This document shows positions 1 through 9,255 of a DNA stretch of 64,000 nt, piece after piece. The translations under genes were made by a program, and so were the position numbers. The notes beneath the pieces were generated by a model. It was not told where the DNA came from. It ran no database searches and saw only the letters and a program-made list of their open reading frames with translations. Source of the DNA: Prochlorococcus sp. AG-347-L20 (GTDB lineage: Bacteria > Cyanobacteriota > Cyanobacteriia > PCC-6307 > Cyanobiaceae); NCBI GenBank assembly GCA_003281225.1, contig QCCP01000006.1:1-64000 (forward strand). Reading direction: 5' to 3'. The first letter of the stretch is position 1. Each line of letters starts with the position of its first letter.

Positions 1-50
1 AGCATTATCAATCTAGAGGATAATTTCAAAAATATAAACAAAAAAATGTC

Positions 51-518
51 TCAAATAAGATCATTAATTGCTTTATCCAATCTATAAGTATGATTTGTAT
101 TTCTGAGTAATTCAAAATCCTTAAAATCAAAGCCCGGGCCAACACAACAACTTACTAAAGTAAATTCGCCTGTACTTTTTGCAGCTTGCCAATATCCAGA
201 TGGGATCATTTCTACTGGATTATTGGAATCTAAAATTAAATTTCTTATTACCTTATTATCGTTATCTAGGCACCATAAATTCAGAGGATCGCCCCTTAAA
301 TAAATCCAAATTTCATCAGCATTTTTTACTCTGTGCCAAGCACTTTTTGCATCTCTCTCCAAAAGATAATAAATTCCTGTAATAAAGTTTCTACTTTGGC
401 CATCTTCCCTTATTAGAGAATTCTCACTCCTTACTATCTCTCTAAACCATCCACCCTCAGGATGAGGAGATAAATTGAATTGTTTAATTATTTCTATATT
501 TTTTTTATTAGGATTCAC
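51..518 (-). CDS. DUF985-type cupin family protein
   Basis: 155 aa; HPEGGWFREI...GIYYLLE...SAWHRV..DEIW pattern typical of cupin_5/DUF985. Confidence 0.8.
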   Translation of the reverse strand: MNPNKKNIEIIKQFNLSPHPEGGWFREIVRSENSLIREDGQSRNFITGIYYLLERDAKSAWHRVKNADEIWIYLRGDPLNLWCLDNDNKVIRNLILDSNNPVEMIPSGYWQAAKSTGEFTLVSCCVGPGFDFKDFELLRNTNHTYRLDKAINDLI

Positions 519-677
519 ATCACAAAAATATCTTTTAAATTTCTCTTATACTTAAAAGCCAACTGAAAATAAATCAAAATAAACTATATTTTCTAAAGAA
601 TTAAGCACAAATAACTGACAAATCCACAAAGTTTTTATTTTCATCTGCCAGTTCAGTAATGGATTTTTTCTAGAGCT

Positions 678-875
678 TTGGAGGTTTTTAGAGGTAAAAA
701 AATTGATATTAAATGCGACTGTTGTGAACATAATGATTTAATCCCAAATGATTTTGATAGTATAAAAATAGAAAAATGTTTTGGTAAAAAAAGTGCTTAC
801 ATGATTGAAAAAGTTGTAGATGAAATTGTATTAGCCAAGGCGAGAAGAGAAAGTGATGGAACATATTCTGCGTAA
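678..875 (+). CDS. small hypothetical protein with CDCC motif
   Basis: 65 aa ORF, TTG start; amino-acid composition plausible; no family recognised. Confidence 0.4.
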   Translation: MEVFRGKKIDIKCDCCEHNDLIPNDFDSIKIEKCFGKKSAYMIEKVVDEIVLAKARRESDGTYSA

Positions 876-911
876 GATTCGTAAATATTTATGGAGTGAA
901 AAATCTTTTAT

Positions 912-1121
912 TTACCAGTGAAAATTATCAGAAGAACCAATCGTTAAATTTTTAGTGGACATCTTATGGAACTTAAAGTGTACCGAATCACTAAACTCTT
1001 TTTCATCTGAGTAATTCATAAGATCTACAGGGTCGATGTTTTCATCGAACCATGCATCATATTCAATATGGTTTGGTTCAGCAAAATAACTCATATTCAA
1101 TTGATAGCTTGCAAAAAACAT
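912..1121 (-). CDS. small hypothetical protein
   Basis: 69 aa ORF; no family recognised. Confidence 0.35.
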   Translation of the reverse strand: MFFASYQLNMSYFAEPNHIEYDAWFDENIDPVDLMNYSDEKEFSDSVHFKFHKMSTKNLTIGSSDNFHW

Positions 1122-1234
1122 ATAAACGGTACATGCGATACCAAATTAACATTCTTAATTTTTAGATAATCCATATTTTTAACTTCTTCATAAAGATTAG
1201 TTGCTAAAAAGATAGGAGAAATATCTATAAATTA

Positions 1235-1588
1235 ATGTCTTTAGATACAACCATGGTTTCTATCCATCCACACTTCACAATCAAGGATGGGAAGATGGAC
1301 CAGTGCATAGCTCTTTTAGAAGAAATTTTGGCACTGACAAAAGCTAATGAACCTGACTGCCTTTTTTTTAATATCACTACATGCGGGTCAGATAAGGCTT
1401 ATGTAAGAGAGGCATATAAAGATGGCTCCGCTGCTTTATTTCATCTCAAAAATATGGGACATATGATTCCCAAGCTTTTTGAAGTGTCAGATATTACTGT
1501 GCAGGTCCAAGGCCCAGCTAAGGAGATCGAACCCTTGAAGGAAATACTCCCAGACGCTGATTTCTATGAAGCAATATCTGGATTCTGA
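1235..1588 (+). CDS. antibiotic biosynthesis monooxygenase (ABM)-like dimeric alpha/beta barrel protein
   Basis: 117 aa; 'FTIKDGKMDQCIALLEEILALTKANEPDCLFFNI..' ABM-like pattern. Confidence 0.65.
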   Translation: MSLDTTMVSIHPHFTIKDGKMDQCIALLEEILALTKANEPDCLFFNITTCGSDKAYVREAYKDGSAALFHLKNMGHMIPKLFEVSDITVQVQGPAKEIEPLKEILPDADFYEAISGF

Positions 1589-1602
1589 TTTAGATTGTAT
1601 AC

Positions 1603-1616
1603 ATTGACAGTCGATC
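1603..1616. repeat. 14-nt direct repeat copy 1 (ATTGACAGTCGATC)
   Basis: Exact match to 2070-2083; both lie just after a stop codon. Confidence 0.7.
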
Positions 1617-1620
1617 GCTA

Positions 1621-1642
1621 GGGGCTTTTAGCCCCCTTTTTT
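1621..1642 (+). terminator. rho-independent terminator
   Basis: GGGGCT-TTT-AGCCCC hairpin followed by CTTTTTT. Confidence 0.85.
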
Positions 1643-1719
1643 ATTTAGGAATTCAAAATAAATTAATCTTCCCTTTACTTATATCAAGTAGCTTTATTAT
1701 CAATACAAATATTATTTTT

Positions 1720-2067
1720 ATGGCATCAACTTTTTATATTGTTCATCATGAATTTAAGGCAGGAAAAGCTGAAAAATGGTGGGAAACAGCTTATGCGGCA
1801 ATGTCACCAGGTGGTGGATGGGATGATGCGGTTGCAGCTAATAAAGAAAAAGGATTTTTTAACCATTCTGCAAATGCCGTAACTAAAACTGGTCCTGTAT
1901 ATTGTTTTTGGGAAGTAAAAGAGGGTATTTCTGCTGAAGATTTTCAGGAGTTTATAGACGGTCCCTTTGGTCCAGGTTTTGGACAAGATGCTCTGATGAA
2001 TATCTGTAAACCAATTGACACATCATTAATGAATGGACAAACACCTTATCCACCAGTTTTTTCTTGA
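1720..2067 (+). CDS. conserved hypothetical protein (small ferredoxin-like/ABM-type fold suspected)
   Basis: 115 aa ORF, 'MASTFYIVHHEFKAGKAEKWWETAYAAM'. Confidence 0.6.
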   Translation: MASTFYIVHHEFKAGKAEKWWETAYAAMSPGGGWDDAVAANKEKGFFNHSANAVTKTGPVYCFWEVKEGISAEDFQEFIDGPFGPGFGQDALMNICKPIDTSLMNGQTPYPPVFS

Positions 2068-2069
2068 TT

Positions 2070-2083
2070 ATTGACAGTCGATC
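2070..2083. repeat. 14-nt direct repeat copy 2 (ATTGACAGTCGATC)
   Basis: Exact match to 1603-1616. Confidence 0.7.
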
Positions 2084-2111
2084 TAAAATAAATAGCAATT
2101 AGCTTTTTTTT

Positions 2112-2396
2112 ATGACTATTGAAACTACTGTTTTCACCTTTAAACTTTCAAATACATATGAGGAGTGGGTAAAAATGTTTGATAGTCCAGAAATAGATGA
2201 ATTTCATAAAACGGTAGGACTTACTCCTCTATATCGTGGCAAAAGTTTAATTGATCCAAAAGAAGTTATTGTTATTCATCAAGCTGAAGAAGGTGTGGCT
2301 AAGCATGTTTTTTCAGATCCTGAAACAATTAAGAAAATAGAATCTGGAGGACATATTTATAGCACAACGAAAATCACAAGTTGGGTTTCTGATTAG
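2112..2396 (+). CDS. DUF3764-like hypothetical protein
   Basis: 94 aa; 'ETTVFTFKLSNTYEEWVKMFDSPE' resembles DUF3764 family. Confidence 0.55.
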   Translation: MTIETTVFTFKLSNTYEEWVKMFDSPEIDEFHKTVGLTPLYRGKSLIDPKEVIVIHQAEEGVAKHVFSDPETIKKIESGGHIYSTTKITSWVSD

Positions 2397-2589
2397 TCGA
2401 AAAAGTAACTATGCAAACTTATACAAGTACAATGCCAACAGGATTTCCACATAAGATCTTTAAAAAAAAATTAGGATACAGCAGAGTTTTAGGATAAGAG
2501 TATTAACTAATTAATTTGACTAAATTATTAATAAGAATCTGAGTGCTAGAGGTAACCATAGACATAGAAGAAGCATTAGTAAAAGAGTA

Positions 2590-2736
2590 ATGGCATGGAT
2601 ATTTGGAATGTATTGGTCTTTAAAAATTTGTGTTTGCATGATTTATCTCGCCTTCTTAAGTTTGATTTCTCTTCTGATTAGCAAAGCAATAACTACAACA
2701 CACATGTTCATTAGAAATACGTCTAATGGCATTTAA
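2590..2736 (+). CDS. possible small membrane protein (not in ORF track)
   Basis: My translation: MAWIFGMYWSLKICVCMIYLAFLSLISLLISKAITTTHMFIRNTSNGI*; hydrophobic core; the frame stays open upstream with a basic stretch (SARGNHRHRRSISKRV). Confidence 0.35.
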   Translation: MAWIFGMYWSLKICVCMIYLAFLSLISLLISKAITTTHMFIRNTSNGI

Positions 2737-2873
2737 TAAAAAAGTCTCTAATCAATTAATAGCAAAATTATTGATCTACGAATCAAGAAATGATTATTAA
2801 TGTTTATTGGCTTAATAAAACGAATTTAAAAATTAAATTTATGCTTAAATATCTCAGTTATCTTAACTATTAA

Positions 2874-3176
2874 ATGGCTTATTCAGAAACAAGAATAGTA
2901 ATAGGCGGTTTAGCTCATGTACCTGTTCTTATTTTTATAGTCAATTTTATTAAAGGTAAGTTTGGAATTAAAACTGAAGAGACAAAAGATACTTTAGTTA
3001 AAGGAGAGCCAGTTAAAATTATTGAGGTAAAAGATACTTTAGTTAAAGAAGTAAAAGCAGAAGCTATAAAAAAAATCTCAAATAAGCTGGATAGTATTGA
3101 ACAGAAGGCTGATGAGGTTTATGAAAAGGTAAAAAAGAAAAAGAAAGATAAAAAGAAGAAGAAAAAAAATAACTAA
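2874..3176 (+). CDS. Lys-rich hypothetical protein with N-terminal hydrophobic segment
   Basis: 100 aa; 'HVPVLIFIVNFI' then KDTLVK repeats and a poly-Lys tail. Confidence 0.55.
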   Translation: MAYSETRIVIGGLAHVPVLIFIVNFIKGKFGIKTEETKDTLVKGEPVKIIEVKDTLVKEVKAEAIKKISNKLDSIEQKADEVYEKVKKKKKDKKKKKKNN

Positions 3177-3358
3177 ATTGAGATCCTATCAAGCATCAAT
3201 ACATCTTGGGCTTGAATTGTATCTCTCTTATCTTCGTCTTCGGGATCTTTGTAAGATTCAATTTCAGCTTGAATTTTTCTCTTGTAAACTCCTTTGATAT
3301 AGTCCATTTCTCTTTTGTCTTTGTCCAGAATTGAGAATGGTGATCTTTTTAAGTTCAT
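3173..3358 (-). CDS. small hypothetical protein
   Basis: 61 aa ORF, convergent with and overlapping the preceding ORF. Confidence 0.5.
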   Translation of the reverse strand: MNLKRSPFSILDKDKREMDYIKGVYKRKIQAEIESYKDPEDEDKRDTIQAQDVLMLDRISI

Positions 3359-3385
3359 AACTTTCTCCTAAATAAATAAATTTAA

Positions 3386-3523
3386 TCAGCTCCAGTTTTT
3401 ATCAGATTCAACAAAACTATCCAATGTTTGCTGATTCCTGATTTCTTCCTCAAGAAGTTCTTCTTCTGATCTTTTTTCAATCTCAGATTTATAATCTTCT
3501 TTTTGTGTGAATTTGGTAGACAT
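3386..3523 (-). CDS. small acidic hypothetical protein (not in ORF track)
   Basis: My translation: MSTKFTQKEDYKSEIEKRSEEELLEEEIRNQQTLDSFVESDKNWS*. Confidence 0.45.
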   Translation of the reverse strand: MSTKFTQKEDYKSEIEKRSEEELLEEEIRNQQTLDSFVESDKNWS

Positions 3524-3666
3524 TTGCTTATGACGACTACATCTATGTTCTAACTAGTTTGAGAAGCCATTCGACGAATAAATATGTACGGTTTGAGGTA
3601 CTCCCATATACGGATAAAGGATCAACAATTGAATTTAAATATGGGTAAAGTGTAAAGAAATTTTGA

Positions 3667-3753
3667 TCAATTTTTGCCTTTAAGAATCATAAATAAAGGT
3701 AGACCGATAAGCATCATACTTCCATCAATTAATAAAAAAGTATTCAGGTTCAT
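3667..3753 (-). CDS. 28-aa hydrophobic micropeptide (not in ORF track)
   Basis: My translation: MNLNTFLLIDGSMMLIGLPLFMILKGKN*; ATGA overlap with the stop of the upstream ORF. Confidence 0.35.
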   Translation of the reverse strand: MNLNTFLLIDGSMMLIGLPLFMILKGKN

Positions 3754-3953
3754 TTATCCATTCCTTCGGGTGTATCCCAATTAAGGGGCATCCCTTTTTT
3801 TACTGGTTCTTTTTTCATATCATCCTTCTCTTTTTTGATTTTGTTGTAGTAAGCCAATTCCTCTGGATCATCAGAACCAAGACCATAATTCATGGTCGCT
3901 GCAAGATAAATTCGGTGCATACGGTATGACGATAGTGGCATTAATAAAGACAA
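3750..3953 (-). CDS. small hypothetical protein
   Basis: 67 aa ORF; real start may be an internal Met. Confidence 0.5.
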   Translation of the reverse strand: MSLLMPLSSYRMHRIYLAATMNYGLGSDDPEELAYYNKIKKEKDDMKKEPVKKGMPLNWDTPEGMDK

Positions 3954-4029
3954 GCTATGTTAAATATATTTGAATTTTAATAAAAATGCTGATCTACGAG
4001 ATCTCAGTTATATTAAGCAATTGCTCAAG

Positions 4030-4101
<72 letters not shown>

Positions 4102-4111
4102 AATTTTAAAG

Positions 4112-4193
4112 TGGGCCGGGTTGGATTTGAACCAACGTAGGCAGAGCCAGCGGATTTACAGTCCGCCCCCTTTAACCACTCGGGCACCGACCC
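4112..4193 (-). tRNA. tRNA-Tyr(GTA)
   Basis: Class II tRNA: GGGTCGG acceptor, CTGTAAA anticodon loop, long variable arm, GGTTCAAATCC T-arm. Confidence 0.95.
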
Positions 4194-4295
4194 CCACTAT
4201 TTGAACTTATCAGTTAATGGACACTTTGTGTGAAATTATTTTGGTTTTTTTGTTTCTTTCTAGATAGCATTTGTAAAGAAAAGACTTTATTGATT

Positions 4296-4736
4296 ATGAA
4301 TATTTTATTGATAAATGGACCAAATCTAAATCTTTTGGGCACTAGAGAACCTGAAATATATGGTAATAAAACATTGATTGATATAGAAAAAGATTTAACT
4401 AAAGTTGCTAAAGAAAAAAGTATTAATCTTGAATGTTTTCAAAGTAATCACGAAGGAGAAATAGTAGATAAAATTCAGGAGTCTGTAAAAAGTATCCAAG
4501 GTATTCTTATAAATGCTGGTGCTTTTACTCATACCTCGATTTCTATTCGTGATGCTTTAATTGGATCGAAAATTCCTTTTGTAGAGTTACATATTTCAAA
4601 TATTTTCAGTAGAGAAGATTTTCGTAAAGAATCTTTTCTTACAGATAAAGCTATAGGAATTATTAGTGGATTCGGCATATCAAGTTATTCCTTAGCTCTT
4701 GAAGGAATCATTGGATATTTGAGTATTAAAGATTAA
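4296..4736 (+). CDS. aroQ: 3-dehydroquinate dehydratase, type II
   Basis: [23 protein letters not shown]...; internal ATG at 4296 preferred over the track start 4230. Confidence 0.95.
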   Translation: MNILLINGPNLNLLGTREPEIYGNKTLIDIEKDLTKVAKEKSINLECFQSNHEGEIVDKIQESVKSIQGILINAGAFTHTSISIRDALIGSKIPFVELHISNIFSREDFRKESFLTDKAIGIISGFGISSYSLALEGIIGYLSIKD

Positions 4737-5345
4737 ATGTTAGTCGATTTTAAAAGGCCCACTTCTCATATTAAATATTTATCGTCATTTACCTCAGATG
4801 AGTGGATCAAACTCGCATTATCTAATCCAATAGATATTCTTATTGACCATGCTCATTGTGAAAAAAAAGCTGCAGGAGTAGCTATGCAATTGATGTTTAG
4901 ATATCCATCAGAACCAAATCTGGCAGAAGTTTTAAGTCCAATAGCGAGAGAGGAATTAGAGCATTTTGAAAAAATACTTTATTTTTTAAAGGATCTTGGA
5001 CATTCTCTTGAGTCCTTAAAACCGCCTCCATATGGAGCTGAATTGTCCAAGAATATAAGAAAGGAAGAGCCCAATAGAATGCTTGATAGTTTCTTAATAG
5101 CAGGACTTATTGAAGCAAGAAGTCATGAAAGATTAAGCTTGCTTGCACTGAATTATGAAGATAAATCGTTTAAATCCCTTTATGAGTCTCTGCTAGAGAG
5201 TGAGGCAAGACATTTTGGAGTTTACTGGAAACTAGCGCAAACTAAATTCTCTAAAAATCAAACTTTCAAAAGGTTAGAGGAATTGTCTGAAATTGAGTCA
5301 GCAATACTGGCTGAAACTTTTATATTGCCAAGGGTACATAGCTAA
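4737..5345 (+). CDS. miaE: tRNA-(ms2io6A)-hydroxylase family
   Basis: DHAHCEKKAAGVAMQLMFRYP ... REELEHFE ... EARSHERL ... SEARHFGVYW di-iron motifs. Confidence 0.9.
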   Translation: MLVDFKRPTSHIKYLSSFTSDEWIKLALSNPIDILIDHAHCEKKAAGVAMQLMFRYPSEPNLAEVLSPIAREELEHFEKILYFLKDLGHSLESLKPPPYGAELSKNIRKEEPNRMLDSFLIAGLIEARSHERLSLLALNYEDKSFKSLYESLLESEARHFGVYWKLAQTKFSKNQTFKRLEELSEIESAILAETFILPRVHS

Positions 5346-5361
5346 AGTTAATAAAATATAA

Positions 5362-6120
5362 ATGATAATAAAAAAGTTCTTAAGTTTGCTTAATCCATAT
5401 AAAACTGATTTACCAACATTCACCATCGTTGGTGTAGGACCTGGAGATCCATCGCTTTTAACAATTGCTGCTGTGGATGCAATAAAAAAAGCGAAAGTTA
5501 TAGTTTTCCCAATATCAGATGATAATAAAAAGAGTTTTGCTGCGGAAATAGTCAAGAAATACACCAAATTTAAAAAAAATATACCTATTATTTTTCCAAT
5601 GGCCAGGAAGGATTTTGATCCAGATGAAATATGGTCTAATGCTGTAGAAAAAATTGTGAAATTTATACAAAATGGCGAATCAGTTGTTTTACTTTGTCTT
5701 GGAGATACTTCACTATTTGCAAGTTCTTCTAATATCTTGAGGTTAATAAAAAATAATCATGCTGAAATTATTACCAAAACCATACCTGGTATTTCCTCTA
5801 TTTCAGCAGCAGCAGCTTTGAATGATTTTGATTTGGTAAAAAAAGGCGAGACATTGATCATCAAAGAATGCTCCTCTTCAGAATCTGAATTAACAACCCT
5901 AATTAGGGAAAGTAAGGCAAATAGAAGAACGGTATTGGCCATTATGAAAGTTGGCAAAAGATGGAATTTAGTTAGGGAAATTTTGAAAAAAGAGGATATC
6001 ATCAATACAACATTAATAGCTTTAAGTGTTGGAATGCCTGATCAAATTATTCAATATGCATCACAATATAAAAAGGGATTTATGCCTTATTTTTCTTTAA
6101 TTTTGATAAGGTTTGATTAA
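5362..6120 (+). CDS. cobI: precorrin-2 C20-methyltransferase
   Basis: GVGPGDPSLLTIAAV, LCLGDTSLFASSS, PGISSISAAAA tetrapyrrole methylase motifs. Confidence 0.85.
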   Translation: MIIKKFLSLLNPYKTDLPTFTIVGVGPGDPSLLTIAAVDAIKKAKVIVFPISDDNKKSFAAEIVKKYTKFKKNIPIIFPMARKDFDPDEIWSNAVEKIVKFIQNGESVVLLCLGDTSLFASSSNILRLIKNNHAEIITKTIPGISSISAAAALNDFDLVKKGETLIIKECSSSESELTTLIRESKANRRTVLAIMKVGKRWNLVREILKKEDIINTTLIALSVGMPDQIIQYASQYKKGFMPYFSLILIRFD

Positions 6121-6605
6121 TGTATAAAAAAGAAAAATTAGTTGAAAATCAATTTACATGGCCAATATGTAAAAAACTATTATTTCTTATTCTTGAAGAT
6201 AAGGTTAGTGATGTATTTGTGTGTGAATTAGTTTGGGAAAGACTTTTTTATATTAAAGAACCATCTATAAATGATTGGGCCTTTAGCCCATTAACTCCTT
6301 CTTATTGGTCAGAAAAATTTGAAAAAGCTCCTCAAATCATTTCAGAGCGACCAGCCTCAGTACATTTGACTCGATCAATTCCAAAAGAATATAAACAGGG
6401 ATTGAAAAATTTTCTTAATTTTAAAGGTTATAAGATTAATGAACTCTATCCAAGAAGAACTAGAAGAGCGACGGCAGTAAATTGGTTAATTTATTGGGCG
6501 ACTGAAAATGATTTTTTTTCAGAAGATAATGGATTAATGCCAAGTCCAAGTTCACCTCCGGCTAATCCAGTTAAAGGACATTTTGGCGATCCAGAAATTA
6601 AATAA
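6120..6605 (+). CDS. DUF1823 family protein
   Basis: 161 aa cyanobacterial-type; PRRTRRATAVNWL. Confidence 0.7.
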   Translation: MYKKEKLVENQFTWPICKKLLFLILEDKVSDVFVCELVWERLFYIKEPSINDWAFSPLTPSYWSEKFEKAPQIISERPASVHLTRSIPKEYKQGLKNFLNFKGYKINELYPRRTRRATAVNWLIYWATENDFFSEDNGLMPSPSSPPANPVKGHFGDPEIK

Positions 6606-6679
6606 GTTTTTTTGAATAAGGTAAATGATTCTATTAAAGGTATAGTTGTAATGGATACTACTTTCTTTGGAGAGAAGAA

Positions 6680-8053
6680 TTGATTCTTCCTACAATAGCA
6701 ATTATCGGAAGACCGAATGTTGGGAAATCTACCTTAGTTAATCGTCTTTGCCAAAGTAATGATGCAATAGTATTTGATAAACCTGGTGTTACAAGAGATA
6801 GAACTTATCAAAATGCTTCATGGGGAGGTAAGGAATTTCAAATAGTAGATACTGGAGGTTTAGTTTTTGATGACGATAGTGAATTTCTCCCAGAGATAAG
6901 GACACAAGTCTTCTTGGCTCTAGAAGAGGCTTCACTAGCTTTACTGGTGGTAGATGGAAATCAAGGCGTGACTGATGGTGATTTATCAATAGCAAAATGG
7001 TTAAGAAACTCAAGTTGTAAAACAATTGTGGCTGTTAATAAATGCGAATCGACTACTTTAGGAATATCCCTAGCTTCAGAGTTCTGGAAATTAGGATTGG
7101 GCGAACCTAACCCTGTTTCAGCTATTCATGGTTCAGGTACTGGAGATCTTTTAGATCTCGTTATTGGCAAACTTCCTGAAAATAATATCCAGGATGATGA
7201 AGAAAAGATAATGATGTCAATTATTGGTAGGCCTAATGTTGGTAAATCTAGTTTGTTAAATTCAATCTGCGGAGAAAAAAGAGCAATAGTTAGTGATATT
7301 AGTGGCACGACAACTGATTCAATAGACACGCTTATTAAAAAAGGCGATAATCATTGGAAAATTATTGATACTGCAGGGATTAGAAGAAAGAAAAATGTTA
7401 AATATGGCACTGAATTCTTTGGTATTAATAGGGCTTTTAAATCTATAGATAGAAGTGATGTTTGTGTTTTAGTTATAGATGCTGTAGATGGAGTAACTGA
7501 TCAAGACCAGAAGCTGGCTGGGCGAATAGAAGAACAAGGTAGAGCTTGTATAATTGTTGTTAATAAATGGGATCTTGTAGAAAAAAATAGTTCAACAATT
7601 TATCAAGTAGAAAAAGAACTTAGATCTAAACTCTATTTTTTACACTGGTCAAAAATGATTTTTATATCTGCCCTAACTGGTCAAAGGGTTGATAATATTT
7701 TTGAGCATGCTCTTAATGCTGTAAATCAACATAGAAGAAGAGTTACAACATCTGTAGTTAATGAAGTACTAAAAGAATCAATCAGTTGGAAAAGTCCTCC
7801 AACGAAGAGAAGCGGCAAGCAAGGTAGGCTTTATTACGGTACTCAAGTAAAGAACAAACCTCCCACATTTACTCTTTTTGTAAATGACCCTAAATTATTC
7901 GGAATAACTTATAGAAGATATATTGAAAAACAAATTAGAGTAAATTTAGGCTTTGAAGGCACACCCCTCATTTTACTTTGGAGAGGAAAACAGCAAAGAG
8001 CTTTAAATAAAGAAGTCGAAAGAGAAAATATTGAGTTAATTCAAAAAGATTAA
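6680..8053 (+). CDS. der: ribosome-associated GTPase Der (EngA)
   Basis: Two tandem GRPNVGKS G domains plus KH-like C-terminus; TTG start. Confidence 0.97.
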   Translation: MILPTIAIIGRPNVGKSTLVNRLCQSNDAIVFDKPGVTRDRTYQNASWGGKEFQIVDTGGLVFDDDSEFLPEIRTQVFLALEEASLALLVVDGNQGVTDGDLSIAKWLRNSSCKTIVAVNKCESTTLGISLASEFWKLGLGEPNPVSAIHGSGTGDLLDLVIGKLPENNIQDDEEKIMMSIIGRPNVGKSSLLNSICGEKRAIVSDISGTTTDSIDTLIKKGDNHWKIIDTAGIRRKKNVKYGTEFFGINRAFKSIDRSDVCVLVIDAVDGVTDQDQKLAGRIEEQGRACIIVVNKWDLVEKNSSTIYQVEKELRSKLYFLHWSKMIFISALTGQRVDNIFEHALNAVNQHRRRVTTSVVNEVLKESISWKSPPTKRSGKQGRLYYGTQVKNKPPTFTLFVNDPKLFGITYRRYIEKQIRVNLGFEGTPLILLWRGKQQRALNKEVERENIELIQKD

Positions 8054-8967
8054 TGAATTTGCTAACCAAATTTTCTGTTGGTCAATACGTTCATGGCAAT
8101 AGAAGTTGGCTAAGAATTATAGATAGTAGATTAAAAATAATTATCGTAATGATATTTTTAATCACTCCAATCTGGGCAGGTCCAGTATGGAGATTGAGTT
8201 TAGTTGGTTTTTTATTATTAATTACTTTTTTAAGTTTATTGCCATCTAGAGTATGGTGGCGATCATTATTTTTTCTCTCATGTTTGTCACTATTAATTGG
8301 ATGTATATCAATTCTTGCCTCGTCTGATATTCAATCTCTTGATGGCTACTTAAGAAATCCCAATGAGTTGCAAGTAGTATTGGAAAGCCCAAAAGAATGG
8401 AATATTTTGCAAATTCCTTCGCAGAAGATATGGTTTATTAATTTTGGTCCCTACAACTTATCAAGAAAAGCTTTTGAACTTGGAATAAAAACCTCCACTT
8501 TGATATTTACCGTTATTCATAGTGTGAATTTGATGCTTTTAACCACATTGCAGGAGGACATTGTATGGGGCTTAAGTTGGTTTATGTATCCATTAAGAAA
8601 GATTGGATTGCCAACTAATAAGTGGCTTTTTCAGTTGTTAATTGCATTACGTTTTATTCCTCTAGTGCAGGAAGAACTTCAAAATATCATTAAATCAGTG
8701 TCAGTTAGATCAATAAATTTTCGAAATTTAGGACTAAAGAAATCCTTTAGTGTTTTATTAATCTTAGTGGAAAGGTTATTTCAAAATATATTTCTGAGAA
8801 TTGATCATGGAGCAGAATCATTACTCTCAAAGAAAAAAATTATTATAAAAACCAACAGATTTAGAACTCTTTATCCTTCAAAATCTCTCAATGTAATTGT
8901 TAATACATTATCGATTTGTTTTATTTGCATAGCAATTTTTCTTAGAAAACTGTATGGTGCATTATAA
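8053..8967 (+). CDS. CbiQ/EcfT-like ECF transporter transmembrane protein
   Basis: SRLKIIIVMIFLI..., LRFIPLVQEELQNIIKSVSVRSI. Confidence 0.8.
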   Translation: MNLLTKFSVGQYVHGNRSWLRIIDSRLKIIIVMIFLITPIWAGPVWRLSLVGFLLLITFLSLLPSRVWWRSLFFLSCLSLLIGCISILASSDIQSLDGYLRNPNELQVVLESPKEWNILQIPSQKIWFINFGPYNLSRKAFELGIKTSTLIFTVIHSVNLMLLTTLQEDIVWGLSWFMYPLRKIGLPTNKWLFQLLIALRFIPLVQEELQNIIKSVSVRSINFRNLGLKKSFSVLLILVERLFQNIFLRIDHGAESLLSKKKIIIKTNRFRTLYPSKSLNVIVNTLSICFICIAIFLRKLYGAL

Positions 8968-8985
8968 ATAACACAATATTTAGGT

Positions 8986-9252
8986 TTGAGTTCTGAGCGT
9001 TATTTAAACCATCCAACATTTGGCATGTTATACCAAGTATCTCCTGGAAATGATGGGAGAGATATTTATGCGACTTTATACGCTCAAAAAATGTTTTTCT
9101 TGGTAGAAGTTCGACAGAGAGAAGTTTTTTTTGAAGTTATACCTTATTTAGATGCCCGTAATCAAGCCGAATTAAATCTTCAAAAGGCTAGAAGAAAAGG
9201 ATCTGAAGAACTATCTAAATGGGAGAATTTATTTAAGCAAACTTTCTTATAA
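8986..9252 (+). CDS. pipX: PipX, PII/NtcA co-regulator (DUF3539)
   Basis: ERYLNHPTFGMLYQV ... LYAQKMFFLV; adjacent to yggS/pipY as in other cyanobacteria. Confidence 0.9.
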   Translation: MSSERYLNHPTFGMLYQVSPGNDGRDIYATLYAQKMFFLVEVRQREVFFEVIPYLDARNQAELNLQKARRKGSEELSKWENLFKQTFL

Positions 9253-9255
9253 AAG

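Noticed and set aside
179-382. 67-aa plus-strand ORF
   Set aside because: Antisense to the cupin gene
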